Under the pieces are notes generated by a model. It saw nothing but the letters and a program-made list of their open reading frames with translations, ran no database searches and was not told where the DNA came from. Source: Setomelanomma holmii (Eukaryota > Ascomycota > Dothideomycetes > Pleosporales > Phaeosphaeriaceae). From it: a stretch of DNA of 64,000 nt. A program made the translations under genes and the position numbers. Position 1 is the stretch's first letter. Each line of letters opens with the position of its first letter. Shown in pieces: positions 11,326 to 23,381 of this stretch. The DNA is taken from the NCBI GenBank assembly GCA_010015745.1, contig ML978159.1:248001-312000 (forward strand). Direction: 5' to 3'.

Positions 11326-14300
11326 TCATTCCTCCACATCCACGAGCTCTTCTTCTGTACCGTCGTTATCAATGAAGCCCCTTCTACGCTTATCGTTCAC
11401 AAGAGTGGCGCCTCCGCGGTCCATGCCAGGCCCGCCTATGCGTCTCTTCTGAGACACTAGACGCTCGAGTGCTTCGCGAGCCTCGCTTTCTTGTCTATTC
11501 TTGGGCGGACGACCGCGTCCACGAGGCGCGAAAGCAGGATCTGGTAGTGGTGAAGTGGATGTATCCGTGCGATCGCGGTTGATTGTGATACGTGGGGTTA
11601 CGCGACGACCACGAGCATCACTCAGATACGCTTCCGAGTCATGCGCGTCTATTCGGTCTGTCAGACGTGTGCTTTGAACTACCAAACGCTCAGTCTTCAT
11701 TACCACTGAGACCACTGGCAGGCCCGTCACCGAGCTCCCACGAAAGAGGATCGAAATGACGCTGCTCGATATGCGCGCGCCAATCACTCTCCAGGTCAAA
11801 CGAGTGAGGGGTGTGCTTTTCGATCCGCATATTGGTATTGGGGTCAAAGTTGGTGACTTCCTTGCCGCAGTCGTCCCACAAGCACTCCAGAGTATTGCGC
11901 AATGTCGCTTTACGATGGACGTTGAAGACGTGCTTCTTCAGAGTGTCCAGGTTGTGAAGTTCGGCTGCGCAATTTTGCCATTTACATTTGTAGGTCTGGT
12001 ATCGAGACGCATGATTCGCAACGCTGGATGATCGGGAGTCGATGCGAATGGCCTCGTGCTGGCCAGTCCTGACGTTGCACAGGCTACTCGGCTGTGAAGG
12101 TGTGTGCTTGAGGGGTCCCGTATGTCCGTTAGCGGCCGGTTTCGCCTGGGCAGCAGCAGAGCCATGGATGGCCTTCCTCCAGCCAACAGGTCGACCTCTC
12201 TTCTTGGGCAGGGGTTGTCCATCAGGTCCGTACTCAGTAGCCGAACGGAAGGCACTGTAGCCCACACTTGCGGCGCTTGGGCGGGGAGCGCTTGGGCAGG
12301 GAGCGCTTGCGCTCATATCACTAGAGCTCGGCGATCGTTTTGGCGTAGATGGGGCAGTGTCATTGGGAAAAGAATGTCGTGGAGGGCGTCCACGCTTCTT
12401 CTGTTTGAACGGGTTGATGGCTTCTGGTAAAGCTTGGACTCTTGCTTGTGCCCCACTTTCACCACCAATCGCGTTCGACGCTGCCCGCGGACGCGCTTGC
12501 TTGTCCTTATCCTCGGAATCCTCTTCGTCGTCCGCGTCTTCGGTCAGCGCCTGGGCACTGTCTTTGAAATATCCTGACGGCGGATTTCCTGGGTCGACAA
12601 CATCCCACTTGATCGTACTCAGATCTGAGTCGAAGCCGATATGTGAGAGGTTTAACCGCAGAACATCTAGATGTTGGTTGAGCTGCCTCTCCGAGGGATG
12701 TCTTCCGCATGCAAGGAGAACATCGCGAGCTATCGTTGCGGGGTTGTAGTTGTTCCTCCGTAGCGCCTTTTTCTTGTCGAGAGGCTCCACGATGCTTCGT
12801 TCCCATATGATCCGATCAGGCAGGGGCGCTGGTTGAGGAGTAGGCTCAGGAACCTGACGGGCGGCAAGGTTGGCTGTCGGGAAGTTGTTGACTACTGGCT
12901 CGCTGTCGACGGCCATGGCGTCCTCTATGTGTGGGTGTGGCGAGCCGTATAAGTACATCGCATCACTGTTCAATTTCTTTGGCGGCGGTCCCATATCTTC
13001 ATCGGAGAGTTGCGTCAGATCGACCAAGTCAGACAGATTACGCTTCCTGGCAGCTTCTTCCTTGTTGGCTGGTGGCTTCAGTTCTGGCTTTATTGGCACC
13101 ATCTCAGCTACCGGAGCTGGAGTGGCGGCAGGAGATGCGTTTTGGGGAAAAGGCGGGTATGACGACCTGTTTGCTGGCGAAGCGGAAGCGGGCACAAAGC
13201 CAGGACTTGCTGCTGCCGGTGTAGAAATATCCTTCCTCATTACAGCAGGCGGGACTTGAGCTCGTTGGAGCGGCACGGGCTGAGGTGCCGTCTTGCGCGT
13301 CGCCGCGTTGACGTCTGACACTGCAGAGAGCAAGTTCTTTGCAAACGCTGCGCGGTCGAGCCTCAAGCCAATATGCTCTAGCTGCTCGCACAGCTCGATA
13401 TAAGAAGGGTTCCCATCGAGCATACTGAGGATGCGACCAGGGTCCATGAGATTGCACGGATTCTGACTATTGAGATACGAGGCCGCAGCAGATGCTAGTT
13501 GAGTTTTCTTTTCCTCTGGCCAAATCGTGTTACCTCCTTGTCGAGCAGCAGACGATACTTGAGAGTGCGACCGAACGGGTGCTGCTGGGATAGCAACTGG
13601 TGTGGGTGGTTTCGCGGCACCCGCACTGGCTGGCTTTTTAGGTACCGCCTTCTTTCGTTGGTTGGCGACCTGTGGGGTGCTCGTTTGAACAGCAAGGGAA
13701 GGGGCAGCTGGGGCTGGCTGCGCAGTGGATTTGTTCTGCACGTTTGTTGAATTGGGCGATGCCTTGGCTCTTCGTTCTTCTTCCCAGATACGTGCCAGTA
13801 GAGCAGGGTCTTTACTGTTCAATTCTCGCATCTTGGCCATCATTGCTCGAATCTCCGCTTCTAGTGCATCACCAGAGCCCGAAGACGCATCCGGTTGTGG
13901 TGGTGGGACTGCCTCGGCTGATATTTGTTGGGCCTTCTGGACCTTCTTTGCTTTCGGCTTTGGTTGGCTGGCCGCAGCTTGTGCTTCTTGACGCTTTCGT
14001 TCTTCTTTCTTCTTTGCCTCTTCTGCCTTGCGTGCCTCTTCCGCTATTCGCTCCTCTTCTGCCCGGGCTGCACCCTCGACAGCCTTTTGTGCACGGAGAG
14101 CTTCCTGCTTCCGTTGATACTCTGGCCAGGGATCATAGACTGCCATGGGATCGACTGTGATCGAGCCCTGAACACTGTACGGCCCCGCAACACTCGATGG
14201 TGGTGGGGCGATTGGTCCCGGTGGTGCAACGCTTGGTGCATTGCCATGACTGTACGACGTCGAAGGCGGAGCAGTCTGGCTGGTACGAGACCCTTCCACG

Positions 14301-15013
14301 CTCGCTAGCTGTCGGCGGTCGTAGTCGGTATACTGCTGAGACGTGGCAGCGGTCATGGCACCATTCCTCGAAGAATTGGCAGATGTAGCAGAAGTGCTGC
14401 TGTACTGGTGTTGAGCAGGGCTCGCAGAGCGCTGCCGTTGCTGGTTGTAGATAGTCTGCGCCCTTTGCGATGGATAAGCAGCTGGCGGGCCTGGCGAAGG
14501 CAACCCTCGGCTTGTGGTCTGCTGACCTCGATTTGTGTTCACACTGCGCGGGCGATTCTGAGCTTGCCCATACGAGGAGTGGGCAGTATGCGTTTGCTGT
14601 GGCTGCACTCTCGGCGAATGTGAGGTGCCGGTTGTGTATCGCGCTGCTTGTGAAGTCGCAGTGTTTGCCGCGGTGAAGCTGGGTTGACTTGTAGCTGTAT
14701 TACTCGGGGTGTAGTTGTTGCTACTAATATTGCGCAGAACTTCCGCAGCTCGACTCGTGGTTTCCCGTGTACCGCCATAGCTGCTGCCATTCCAGGAGTT
14801 ATCTTGCCCTGTAGCGTATCCACTACTCTGGCCTTCATAGCTCTGCCCTTGATATGACATGTAGTCATTTGCTTGACTCGTGGCTGGCAGTTCATATTGA
14901 CGCGACGATTGCGCAACGTTATTTGAGACGGGCGCAGTCTGGTATGCCGGGTACTGTTCAGCGGAGCTCTGCTGGTACGGGTAGTTGTAGGTATTGTAGT
15001 TGTTCGACGCCAT
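11326..15013 (-). CDS. Large AT-hook and C2H2 zinc-finger nuclear protein
   Basis: The CDS joins 15013-11704 and 11657-11326 (1213 aa). The intron 11658-11703 (GTAATG...CAG) removes the stop that would end the first exon after SGLSGNED. The first 280 or so residues are rich in Ser, Thr, Gln, Tyr and Asn. A charged helical segment (EEERIAEEARKAEEAKKKEE) and a Pro/Ala-rich middle follow. Three AT-hook-like motifs are visible (KKRGRPPRH, KKRGRPVGW and, in exon 2, GRGRPPKNR). C2H2-like units are C-KWQNC...H-VFNVH and C-LWDDC...H...H. This suggests a chromatin or transcription regulator that binds AT-rich DNA. I do not recognise a named orthologue. It is divergent from the L26 gene, with 427 bp between starts. 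Confidence 0.85.
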
Positions 15014-15099
15014 CTTGGCACCCGCTAGAGGACGAAGAGTCCTTGAGGGGCCGCTACGCCGCTTATTCTGATCGAACGCATGAGTGATCGGAAGACCGC

Positions 15100-15156
15100 A
15101 GCTCGTGGCAACGGCACGGTGAGGGATAAGGATGGAGAGCTCGTGGCAACGGCACG
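15100..15156. repeat. 19-bp direct repeat in a bidirectional promoter
   Basis: AGCTCGTGGCAACGGCACG occurs exactly at 15100-15118 and again at 15138-15156, 38 bp apart. The pair sits between the divergent AT-hook gene and the ribosomal protein L26 gene, so a paired protein-binding site is possible. No known factor is assigned. Confidence 0.8.
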
Positions 15157-15440
15157 TTCGATGCGACTGGCGATGTTAGTCCCGCACGATCGATGCGCCA
15201 ATCTGTCGGCGATAACGCGTGCTTCAAGTGGTGGTGAAGTCGATTTACCAGGATGGCAGAAATTACCAATGCACGCGTTATGCGGGGATGCAACGAGGCG
15301 TCGAGCTTGGCTTAGTCACGCATCGGCAAAACAGTTTCTCCCCGCGCCGCCGCACAAGCGAGGCCCCAGCTGCGAACTTCAATTTTGCACATCACGAACC
15401 CGACTAAACTATTAACTCGACAACTTCGACAACAGCAACA

Positions 15441-15995
15441 ATGGCCAAGGTTCAGTCCCAGATCGCGAGCTCTCGCCGCAAATCGCGAAAGGCACACTTC
15501 AGTGCGCCGAGTAGTGTGCGACGGGTCATCATGAGCGTATGAAGACGAAGAACATCTTGGATGGACATGTTCTAACATCTTCAGGCGCCACTGAGTAAGG
15601 AGCTCCGCGAGAAGCACGGTGTGCGCAGTATCCCCATCCGCAAGGATGTGAGTCAGTTCTCCTTCCCCATTGTGATTTTGTGCTAACTTTTCGCAGGACG
15701 AGATCCAAGTCGTACGCGGCAGCAACAAGGGACGTGAGGGCAAGGTCACCTCTGTCTACCGCCTCAAGTACTGCATCCACGTCAACGGCAGTGCGTTCAC
15801 CTCTTTATTGTTTTCGATCTCATACTCACAAGCTCTACAGTCGTCCGCGAGAAGTCCAACGGTCAATCCGTCCCCATCCCCATCGCCCCATCAAAGGTCG
15901 TCGTCACCAAGCTCAAGCTCGACAAGGACCGAGAGAACATCCTGGAGCGCAAGAAGGATGGTCGCGAGGAGAAGAAGAAGAGGAGCCAGGCATAA
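15441..15995 (+). CDS. RPL26: 60S ribosomal protein L26 (uL24)
   Basis: Four exons (15441-15536, 15585-15647, 15697-15790, 15841-15995) encode 135 aa. All three introns have GT-AG ends and lie early in the gene, as is common for ribosomal protein genes. The N-terminus [19 protein letters not shown] and the block [17 protein letters not shown] are diagnostic. The KOW motif follows ([15 protein letters not shown]). uL24 binds 25S rRNA domain I near the exit tunnel of the large subunit. The basic C-terminal tail ([10 protein letters not shown]) is normal. Length is between the yeast (127) and human (145) proteins. Confidence 0.96.
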
Positions 15996-17109
15996 AAGTT
16001 GAACGACTTCCTGACGACACTTCACGGTTATAATGCCCAGGGTCAGCTCCGGTTATCCGATTCGTAGCGAGCGGGCGGATTGCATATTATCGGTTCATGG
16101 TCTGGGCATGCGACAAACGCATGAAAAGGCATGGCGTTATACCGGCTTCTAGCTCGAACAATGGACTCGCCGTCATCTGGCACCGACGATGCTTTTCTTT
16201 GATGATACCACGAAGGAATTGGAGTACGGCAATGAATGAGAAAGATTACTCCAGCCTTCGTTGTGATGCCAATGAGTGACGACATCCCGCTAGAATATCT
16301 GGTCACGAACGTAATCCCCATCGTTCGATGTACTTATACGACTAGCGCAGAACAAACACACATGACTACTCGTCATGCTCGCCTGCAGACCGTCTTCGAG
16401 GTTACTCAATGAAGGAGATGGTTTGATGGTGGGAAACATCCCAGCACATGCGAGAATTGCTTTGAATTCGACGCCACCCGTTTAGTCTATGTTGCCTTCG
16501 AGTCAAGATGAATGCTTCTTGGCGGCTGAGGACTGGCTTCGCGCAGGACTTCAATACGCACTCACTCGTCATTTGGATGACTTTGTCTGTCATGCAACCA
16601 GACCCTGTGACCAGTCCATGTTAGCATTCACCTAGTAGATTTTCTCAATCCAAGACACTTCTATTGGACACTCAGAACAAAGCCCGTTGATCTCTGAGCT
16701 TAAGATACGATGACCTGCCTATCTCGTTCATGTTGTGCACCAAAATATAGAAGGTACATCAAGAGGCTTACTCCGCCTCGCCATTGCGATCTCACTTTTG
16801 CCATGCATGTCAGCCCCGATGCAGTGCAACACAGCCGATCGAACGCCGCACCCGTTTTGGCGTCGCTGATCCTGTCATGCGCAAGAGATATGTTGGTCCT
16901 AGGACAAGACGATCGCCTCAGTGAGAGACATGGTCTGTGAAGGTGATTGGTCCAGCATGTCTTATGAGAAATGCAGAGAGAAATGTGGTGCGAAGGAGGT
17001 AAATGGTATTTGTAGTGCTATGTCGCGGCATTTTAGTTGTGTCAGTGGCGATTCGTGTTGGATGTGAGTCTCAAGACGAGTCCTACCTCCGGGTGTCCGC
17101 GTGATATTG

Positions 17110-17162
17110 AGTCACGTGACGTAATCTCACGAAAGTTGCCCAACAAATATCATTACGTGACT
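17110..17162. promoter_or_regulatory. Inverted pair of ACGT-core elements
   Basis: GAGTCACGTGACGTAATC near 17110 and ATTACGTGACTG near 17152 form an imperfect inverted pair about 25 bp apart. They contain CACGTG (E-box) and TGACGTAA (bZIP/CRE-like) cores. Such cores are known bHLH or bZIP targets. Function here is inferred only. Confidence 0.25.
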
Positions 17163-17543
17163 GAAAAGCAAGCGAACACCTGGTGGTAGGACACTTCAAA
17201 CCTGCGTGAGGCAGCTTATTGTCAGCAGCACACCTTGATTGCAAAGCATGGCTGGTTGCAATGAGTCTCATTGACCGGTGACTGGACGAGTATGAGGAAA
17301 ATGCAGGAGTATACCAAGAGAGCATGTTCCCTGTGAATCGTCACTCTGCAGCTCCTGCTAGATGCGTCGTCGAAATTCATGCAACTCTTTTAACGCGTGC
17401 CAGCCAAAGTGTGAGCCTGTAAAACAGCCAGTACACTACCCAGCAATCATATTGCCATGCTTTCATATCATCATGAAGTGTCGGCTTGCGTTATTGCTGG
17501 CCCGCTTCAGCTGCCGAACCAGGACGGTGGTGTTTTCGAACGC

Positions 17544-17583
17544 ATGAACGTTCATATGAGTTTGCCCGCCACGTGAACGTGGC
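17544..17583. promoter_or_regulatory. Two adjacent perfect palindromes
   Basis: ATGAACGTTCAT (17544-17555) is a perfect 12-bp palindrome. GCCACGTGAACGTGGC (17568-17583) is an inverted repeat with 7-bp arms and a 2-bp spacer. They lie 12 bp apart in non-coding DNA and could be dimer binding sites. Confidence 0.3.
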
Positions 17584-19885
17584 AAAAGTCAAACGCATAA
17601 TGAAACGTGCGACCATGGAAGGAGCTAGAACAAACCCACATGGCCATAGGACTGAGGTGTCTCGCGTGAAGCATGCGCTCAAGCTTATCCCGAACATTTG
17701 TTGAAGTTGACGCCCAACGCCGAGAAATACGAATGCGCCGAAGACGTCGAGAGTGAAGGTTTTGGCCGTGTCCAGAATTCGAGTGCGATATGCGAAGTCC
17801 TGCCTCGCACGCGTGGACGTCGGCGCAATGACGCAGTATGGTCAAGATGGCCCAATCTCGTCTGAAGGCTATCGTAAGAGCATCGCGCCTTGTCGGTAAA
17901 CAGCCGTACCCCAGACTTCGCAACAGGTAGAGAGAGCCTAATATCAGGCTCGGTCAGCACCGACGTTAGACTCGGCACTCACCAGGCTGAATATAATATC
18001 AGGCTTCCCAACAAGGTTGCCTTTCAACGGAGAAGCTGCCCGTATCATCAATGTTAGAATAGTCTGTGCGACAATGTGGTTATGCTGAGCCGAATGCGGG
18101 GTGGGTGTTTTTAGCAACACTCAATTAGTTGTCGCATGCTGATGATCTCATGGTAGCAGTATTGATTGTCGTAAACATGGATCGAGTGTGGGAGGTGCTC
18201 GTGATTAGCAGCTGCCATTTTGTATGCTGAGTCAAGCACGTTAGGGTCGCTCCTACCAATGAGGTGGGGCGTTTCAGATGTCGGTAGAGGGGACCCACAG
18301 CTGTCACTCGAGCACCAGGCGAGCGCGCGCCTCCAGGACATTGAGGTCATGCCATCACAACGTGCAATCTCGAATCGCTCAGGTCGTCGACGTGATGAAG
18401 GTGTGACGGCATCAAACGGCGGCTCGCTCGCGAAACATTGTTCACGATAAGATTGCCGGCGTGAACAAGTCTTCGTCTGGCAGGTTGCAGCCAAGCTGAA
18501 GATACGAGAGGCACTGCTGCGTACTGCATCTTGCGTGTCCGGGTCCACACGAGAATACGATCCTGGACCTTTCCGACATCGTATTGCAGCGAGAGCCCAT
18601 CGAGACCTGTTGGTGTACATTTAGAACTGACTGTGAGGCCGGGGAGTAGGTCTTGGTAGCGGCTCTTATGTGAAGGTAGGTTGAGCTGCATGGCGGGCGT
18701 CTTGTCACTCTATTCCATACCCAGTTTGAAGATGCGTTGCGTAGTCGGGGGGGAGAAGAGCGGTCTGACCGATTCGTGAAGGGGGTTGGGAGGAGCGGAA
18801 ATGATGAGAACCCTTGCCATCCCCCATCCTGTTGAAGTTTCACGAGAGAGCGCTCGGGGACGCCAAAGCATATGCAGATCAGCGCAGCGACAACAGCGAC
18901 TTTTCATCGTGCGGAAGACTTCTTTGCGTGGACAACGCTGAGGGCGCAGTCATGGCGTGTCATTTACCCCGCTGGCCGGGCACTTTACAGAGAGCCAACA
19001 TGCAGCGTCGTACAGTCGGCCGTGCTCATGAGTGTTCCGACGATGGTGTGTTTCTTCTGCTGCAGCGTGCATTTAGCTGTGCTGGCCTAAGGAAGGGTGG
19101 CTTGATTGAGCTGGGTTAGCCAGGGGCCCCGCTTAAATAAGGAAGCGGCGACTGGGGAACTGATTGGCTGTCTGTACCTTTTACCCCTGACGACCACTCG
19201 TATGCATCGTCTCAGTGTCGCCTGTGCCGTCGCCGCTACGCCCGATTGGATGCCCACGCCTCTGCGATGGCCTGCCCTTGCGCGACCCACGAGAATGGGC
19301 GGACCCTCCCAGTGGCCGACGAACTCTCCTCTCGCTCAGGCTCGCTGTGTCTCTCCCCAGCTGCCATCCCGAGTGCCTGAATAGTCTCACCACCTGAACG
19401 GCGTAGACCTCCGACCACTGCACACCGCTGAGCTGTGCTGCTGCCTCTCCTTTCGCTACCCTTCGCCATACTCGCACGCCACTTTGATAGAGGGCTCTGC
19501 CGTCGCTCACTCCGCGCATTCTTCCGCTGCCTGTCTCGCCCTGCCACCCATTGCGAGACACTGTCGCGCCTGGCATCGATATTTTGTCTTCAATTCGAGT
19601 ATGTTGGACGCGTTCCATGCTCATCTAACAACACTGACACTGTCTCGTGACAGCTCTCGCATTCACAGATTGTAGACACGATCAGACACATACAAACAAC
19701 CTTGCCGTTCTCCAATCGAATTCCACCAACACCACCACGAATTCACACATAAGCCTGGTCCTCTACGTCATGCGAAGCCACAGGAGCATATAGCCGGTCG
19801 TTGTTTGCTCTCTTGCTGTCTCGAGTCGACGCTCGCGTCCCTCACCACCCACCCCTACCGGCCTCTCGCCTCTATCACGTTCACC

Positions 19886-22315
19886 ATGGGTTTCTCCGAT
19901 CCTAAGTTCCCGTTGAGCGGCCATTGTTCGATCGTTCACGATGGCACGCTTTACGTCTACTCGTCTGCTGGATTCCAATCGCTGGAGCTGAAAGAGGGGG
20001 CTGATTGGAAGGTCATGCCAATGGACATATCGCTCACTGGCGCGCAATGCGTAAGCGCCGCACCGGCTGGGATGATGTACATTGTTGGAGGATCTGTGAA
20101 TGAGACCGCCGCTACTTGGAACTACCCTGGACTGATGCACTACACATTCGCGACGAAGAAGTGGGATTGGTTACGACCACAAAGCTGGAACACACAAAAC
20201 CGACAGAGTCACGCTGCTGTCTATCTCGAGTCGTCAAAGAAGCTCCTAGTCTATGCTGGATCCCAAACCACTGGCGACAACGGACCATCATCACAGACAT
20301 TTCTTATTTCCACCGAATCGCCATATAACGTGCAGAGTATGCCATCTGCAGGTGCACCGCCATCCGTCAAGCCAATGCTGATGAATGTTGGCACTGACTC
20401 GGCACTGCTCGTCGGCGGAGGAGCTGCCAACACAGCCATTTGGAAGTTTAGCGAAGCAGAGGGTTGGAAAGACTTGGGCGTAGCTCTTCAAACACCAATC
20501 GTGAATCAAGAGTCAGTACAATGCACAGTCGTCTCTGGAAAAGGCAAGAGCATGGTTTTGGAGAGATTCGACATGGGCGTCACACCGAACAACGTCGATC
20601 GCATCCTTCTGCTGAAAGAGGACGGTACTCCAGCTGCCGTTGGCGCAACTCCTGGCAAGGCAAAGCGTGTGACTGTAGACAACTGGCCCACATATAACGC
20701 GACATTTGCGCCATCGTCTCCACGATCGGGCTACTCGCTCGCTCAGGGCGAAGATGGTACCACTGTAGCCAGCGGCGGCTCCCAGACCGATCCCCTCGTG
20801 GTTTTCAACGCAGAAGAGAACTCGTGGGTAAATGCGACGGCACTATTCAATGGTCAGCAAGTGATTGTGAACTCGGAATCATCAACAATGTCGCCTACCA
20901 GCACGCCCACATCGGCACCTTCAATCTCCTCAACCGCCAGCGCTACCCCCACCAATGAAGCACCAGCAGCACAAGCGATTCCAGACAATAAGGGCAAGAT
21001 GCTGACTGTCCTTGGAGCCACGCTTGGCACCATCTTTGGAATTGCCGCCATCTTGATCATTATTCTAATGTGCCTCAGGTACAGGAAGAATAAGAGCAAG
21101 AAGAACCAGGGATATATCGAGAAAGATAGGATGAGTTTCGCTGATCGCGGAGCTGACTTCATGAAGGAAGCTGGAGGATCGGTGATTGCACACAACTATA
21201 ACATGGGCAACGACTCGACCACATCGTTGGCGATCATCCAGGGCCGCGGAGTCAACGGTCACAAGAAAAACATGGCAAGCGACGCTAGCACGGCAGGCCT
21301 GATGAAAAAGACCAGTCCGTTGGGCTACTCCGACCCAGTCGAAATGTCCAAGTTCGACCTGAAGCCCGAGCCTATACCAGAGAAGATGGTGCGACAGAAT
21401 TCAGGCCGGACGCCTGCTGTCACTACAAAGGGCAATCCTCGGGCACGCAGCTCAGGATGGAGTCGATACTTCGCGAACAATGAAGCGACGAATTTGGCAA
21501 ATGTGCAGCCTGATCGATCGACGTATGCTTCTGATCGAACAAGCACTGGCAGCCAGTCGCAGTACACAAACTCGCGCATGTACAGCCAGCGACCGTCGCA
21601 ACACATTGCTCCCCTCGAGATCCCTAAATTTGACGGCCAGCGGCTAAGTAGAGTCGCAAGTGGTAGTCCTACGCTAGGTAGCTCCATAGTCACTCTGCCG
21701 CACCAGGTACAACCTATGCAAGCAGAACTCGGCCGTGCCAACTCGAATGGCAGCTCAAGGTCAGGTGTAAGCCACCACGACGAACACTACTTCCACCAAC
21801 CGGTTGAAAGCTGGACGCCGGTGGGTGACAACCATAGAGCCAGCAGTAACTACACTGGCAGCATGGTCTTCGAGTCGAACAACACAAACAACAAGCACGA
21901 TGGCGCCAGCTCGTACTACCCTGACGGCACTGACTCATTCTATCCCAAGAGCAACTTCAGCTCTTTCTATCCTGGCCAATCCACAATACCTGATACTCGT
22001 GATAGCACGCATACCATGTTCCCGTCGGGTAACGGACCCTCGGCGCCAATAGACGAAATGCCGAAGAGCAAGTTCAGTTCGATGTACCCTTCGCCACCTC
22101 GCATTGGCGTCCCGCAGGATCGAGAAAGCACCGTGACAGTCTTCCCGGGACCAAACGGTCCGCCGGCAAACAATAACTTGGCCTCCTTCTATCCTCCACC
22201 ACGTATGGGCCATGAGAGCACTGTCACCATGTTCCCTGGCCCAGGCGGCGCGCAGGACAAGTCGAAGGACGGACAGTCAGACATGAGTTGGCTGAACCTA
22301 GGAACCAGCCGCTGA
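19886..22315 (+). CDS. Single-pass membrane kelch-like protein with C-terminal FYP repeats
   Basis: This intronless ORF encodes 809 aa from ATG 19886 (CACCATGG context). An in-frame ATG at 19805 would add 27 residues that look like UTR. The N-terminal 330 or so residues form a kelch/galactose-oxidase-like beta-propeller (MYIVGGSVNE, SHAAVYLESSKKLLVYAG, LVGGG). A Ser/Thr/Pro-rich stalk, one transmembrane helix (about residues 372-394) and a basic stop-transfer RYRKNKSKK follow. The long tail ends in three degenerate repeats (FSSFYP...FPSGNGP, FSSMYP...FPGPNGP, LASFYP...FPGPGG; DNA about 21950-22255). There is no clear signal peptide. The layout suggests a surface propeller with a cytoplasmic tail, perhaps in polarity or wall sensing. 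That role is inference. Confidence 0.8.
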   Translation: MGFSDPKFPLSGHCSIVHDGTLYVYSSAGFQSLELKEGADWKVMPMDISLTGAQCVSAAPAGMMYIVGGSVNETAATWNYPGLMHYTFATKKWDWLRPQSWNTQNRQSHAAVYLESSKKLLVYAGSQTTGDNGPSSQTFLISTESPYNVQSMPSAGAPPSVKPMLMNVGTDSALLVGGGAANTAIWKFSEAEGWKDLGVALQTPIVNQESVQCTVVSGKGKSMVLERFDMGVTPNNVDRILLLKEDGTPAAVGATPGKAKRVTVDNWPTYNATFAPSSPRSGYSLAQGEDGTTVASGGSQTDPLVVFNAEENSWVNATALFNGQQVIVNSESSTMSPTSTPTSAPSISSTASATPTNEAPAAQAIPDNKGKMLTVLGATLGTIFGIAAILIIILMCLRYRKNKSKKNQGYIEKDRMSFADRGADFMKEAGGSVIAHNYNMGNDSTTSLAIIQGRGVNGHKKNMASDASTAGLMKKTSPLGYSDPVEMSKFDLKPEPIPEKMVRQNSGRTPAVTTKGNPRARSSGWSRYFANNEATNLANVQPDRSTYASDRTSTGSQSQYTNSRMYSQRPSQHIAPLEIPKFDGQRLSRVASGSPTLGSSIVTLPHQVQPMQAELGRANSNGSSRSGVSHHDEHYFHQPVESWTPVGDNHRASSNYTGSMVFESNNTNNKHDGASSYYPDGTDSFYPKSNFSSFYPGQSTIPDTRDSTHTMFPSGNGPSAPIDEMPKSKFSSMYPSPPRIGVPQDRESTVTVFPGPNGPPANNNLASFYPPPRMGHESTVTMFPGPGGAQDKSKDGQSDMSWLNLGTSR

Positions 22316-23381
22316 TGAACCTAACATGACTTTCTACAATCCCCTCATACGATTGCGCATGTCGCATCTTCACTTCGTACACATACACGACACTCCGAAA
22401 AAGTGGCATTTGCAGCGACGGATCTCCTACCATCTGTACAACCAACCTCCCTTCTCGAGCATTGCATTGCATTCTCAGCGCCGGGCGTCTTCATCCACCA
22501 CAGTCATTAACACCATTGTACTGCTCGTTATTATACAAACCTCATGCGAAGCACTCGCCTTGCGACGGTCGCTACCAGATACCCGACGTCTTTCTGCGGC
22601 CCCTCCTCCCGCTGTCGGCGTCAAATAACCTCCACACAAACACCAAGTGTACATAGAATTTTCTTCTTCTCGTCTTTCTCTCATCTCCTTACCACTTTCT
22701 CCTCTTTTCCTTGGAACGTTGCATCATGTGAGCACTATGTAGCCAGCATTGTTTTAGCGTTGGCTGTCTTTCCTTTGTCTTTCGTGGCGTCGAAAGATGG
22801 AGCGATCAATCTCTTGTATGTAGCGAGGTGCTGCCATGCGGGCAGTGAGTGTCGATAACACGCATGTGGACGTAATATCGTAATGAGAATGTGAAGAGTG
22901 AAAGTCAAATATGTTCTCGTCCAATGTGAACCAATGTGTCGTGAAACCTGCGTTCCATGTTGAGGTGCGTTCCGTTGCGCCGAAAGACGCACGTGATGTT
23001 GTGTTAGTTGGGCCTGCGATCTGGAAGAAGGCGCTGGCGAGCCTGCCTGTTCCCAACCTCACACATAACTCTTTACTCGGTGTCTTTCAAGCTCGTTCCA
23101 AATACCCCCTGAATATCGGACGATGAAGCCATGGTTTTGAAATGTTGGCTACTGTACGTGCATTGAGGCTGTGCTCGATGCATTTCTACGCCGAACCCGA
23201 CAATCTAAAAGCCTCAGGCGCGTACTGAGTTTGAGAATTGACAGGCTACAGCAAGCGACGCTAGCAGCAGAACAAGGCCATCGCAGATCATGATGTTGTC
23301 TCCTGATTCTTCCTCTTGCCTATCATCTACTCACGGTCACTGGCATGCCGTCTTCGCAGAGCCGGCGGGCTCGTCGACAAA
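22316..23381. other. 3' flank of kelch gene and upstream flank of HET gene 2
   Basis: This is pyrimidine-rich 3' UTR-like DNA to about 22700, then unremarkable spacer. No gene is seen. Confidence 0.55.

Larger units (their letters stand above)
15996..19885. other. 3.9-kb gene-free region upstream of the kelch gene
   Basis: No ORF in any frame shows family motifs or a coherent spliced structure. Open frames overlap antisense ones and are mostly low-complexity. Inverted ACGT-core repeats lie at about 17110-17161 and 17544-17583. The last few hundred bases (about 19430-19885) are pyrimidine-rich like a long fungal promoter and 5' UTR. A non-coding RNA gene cannot be excluded. Confidence 0.55.

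Noticed and set aside
19886..22315. Calling the kelch protein a pre-mRNA splicing factor (CLF1)
   Set aside because: Similar fungal kelch proteins carry that label in some annotations, but there are no HAT repeats. The propeller plus transmembrane helix does not fit a splicing factor.
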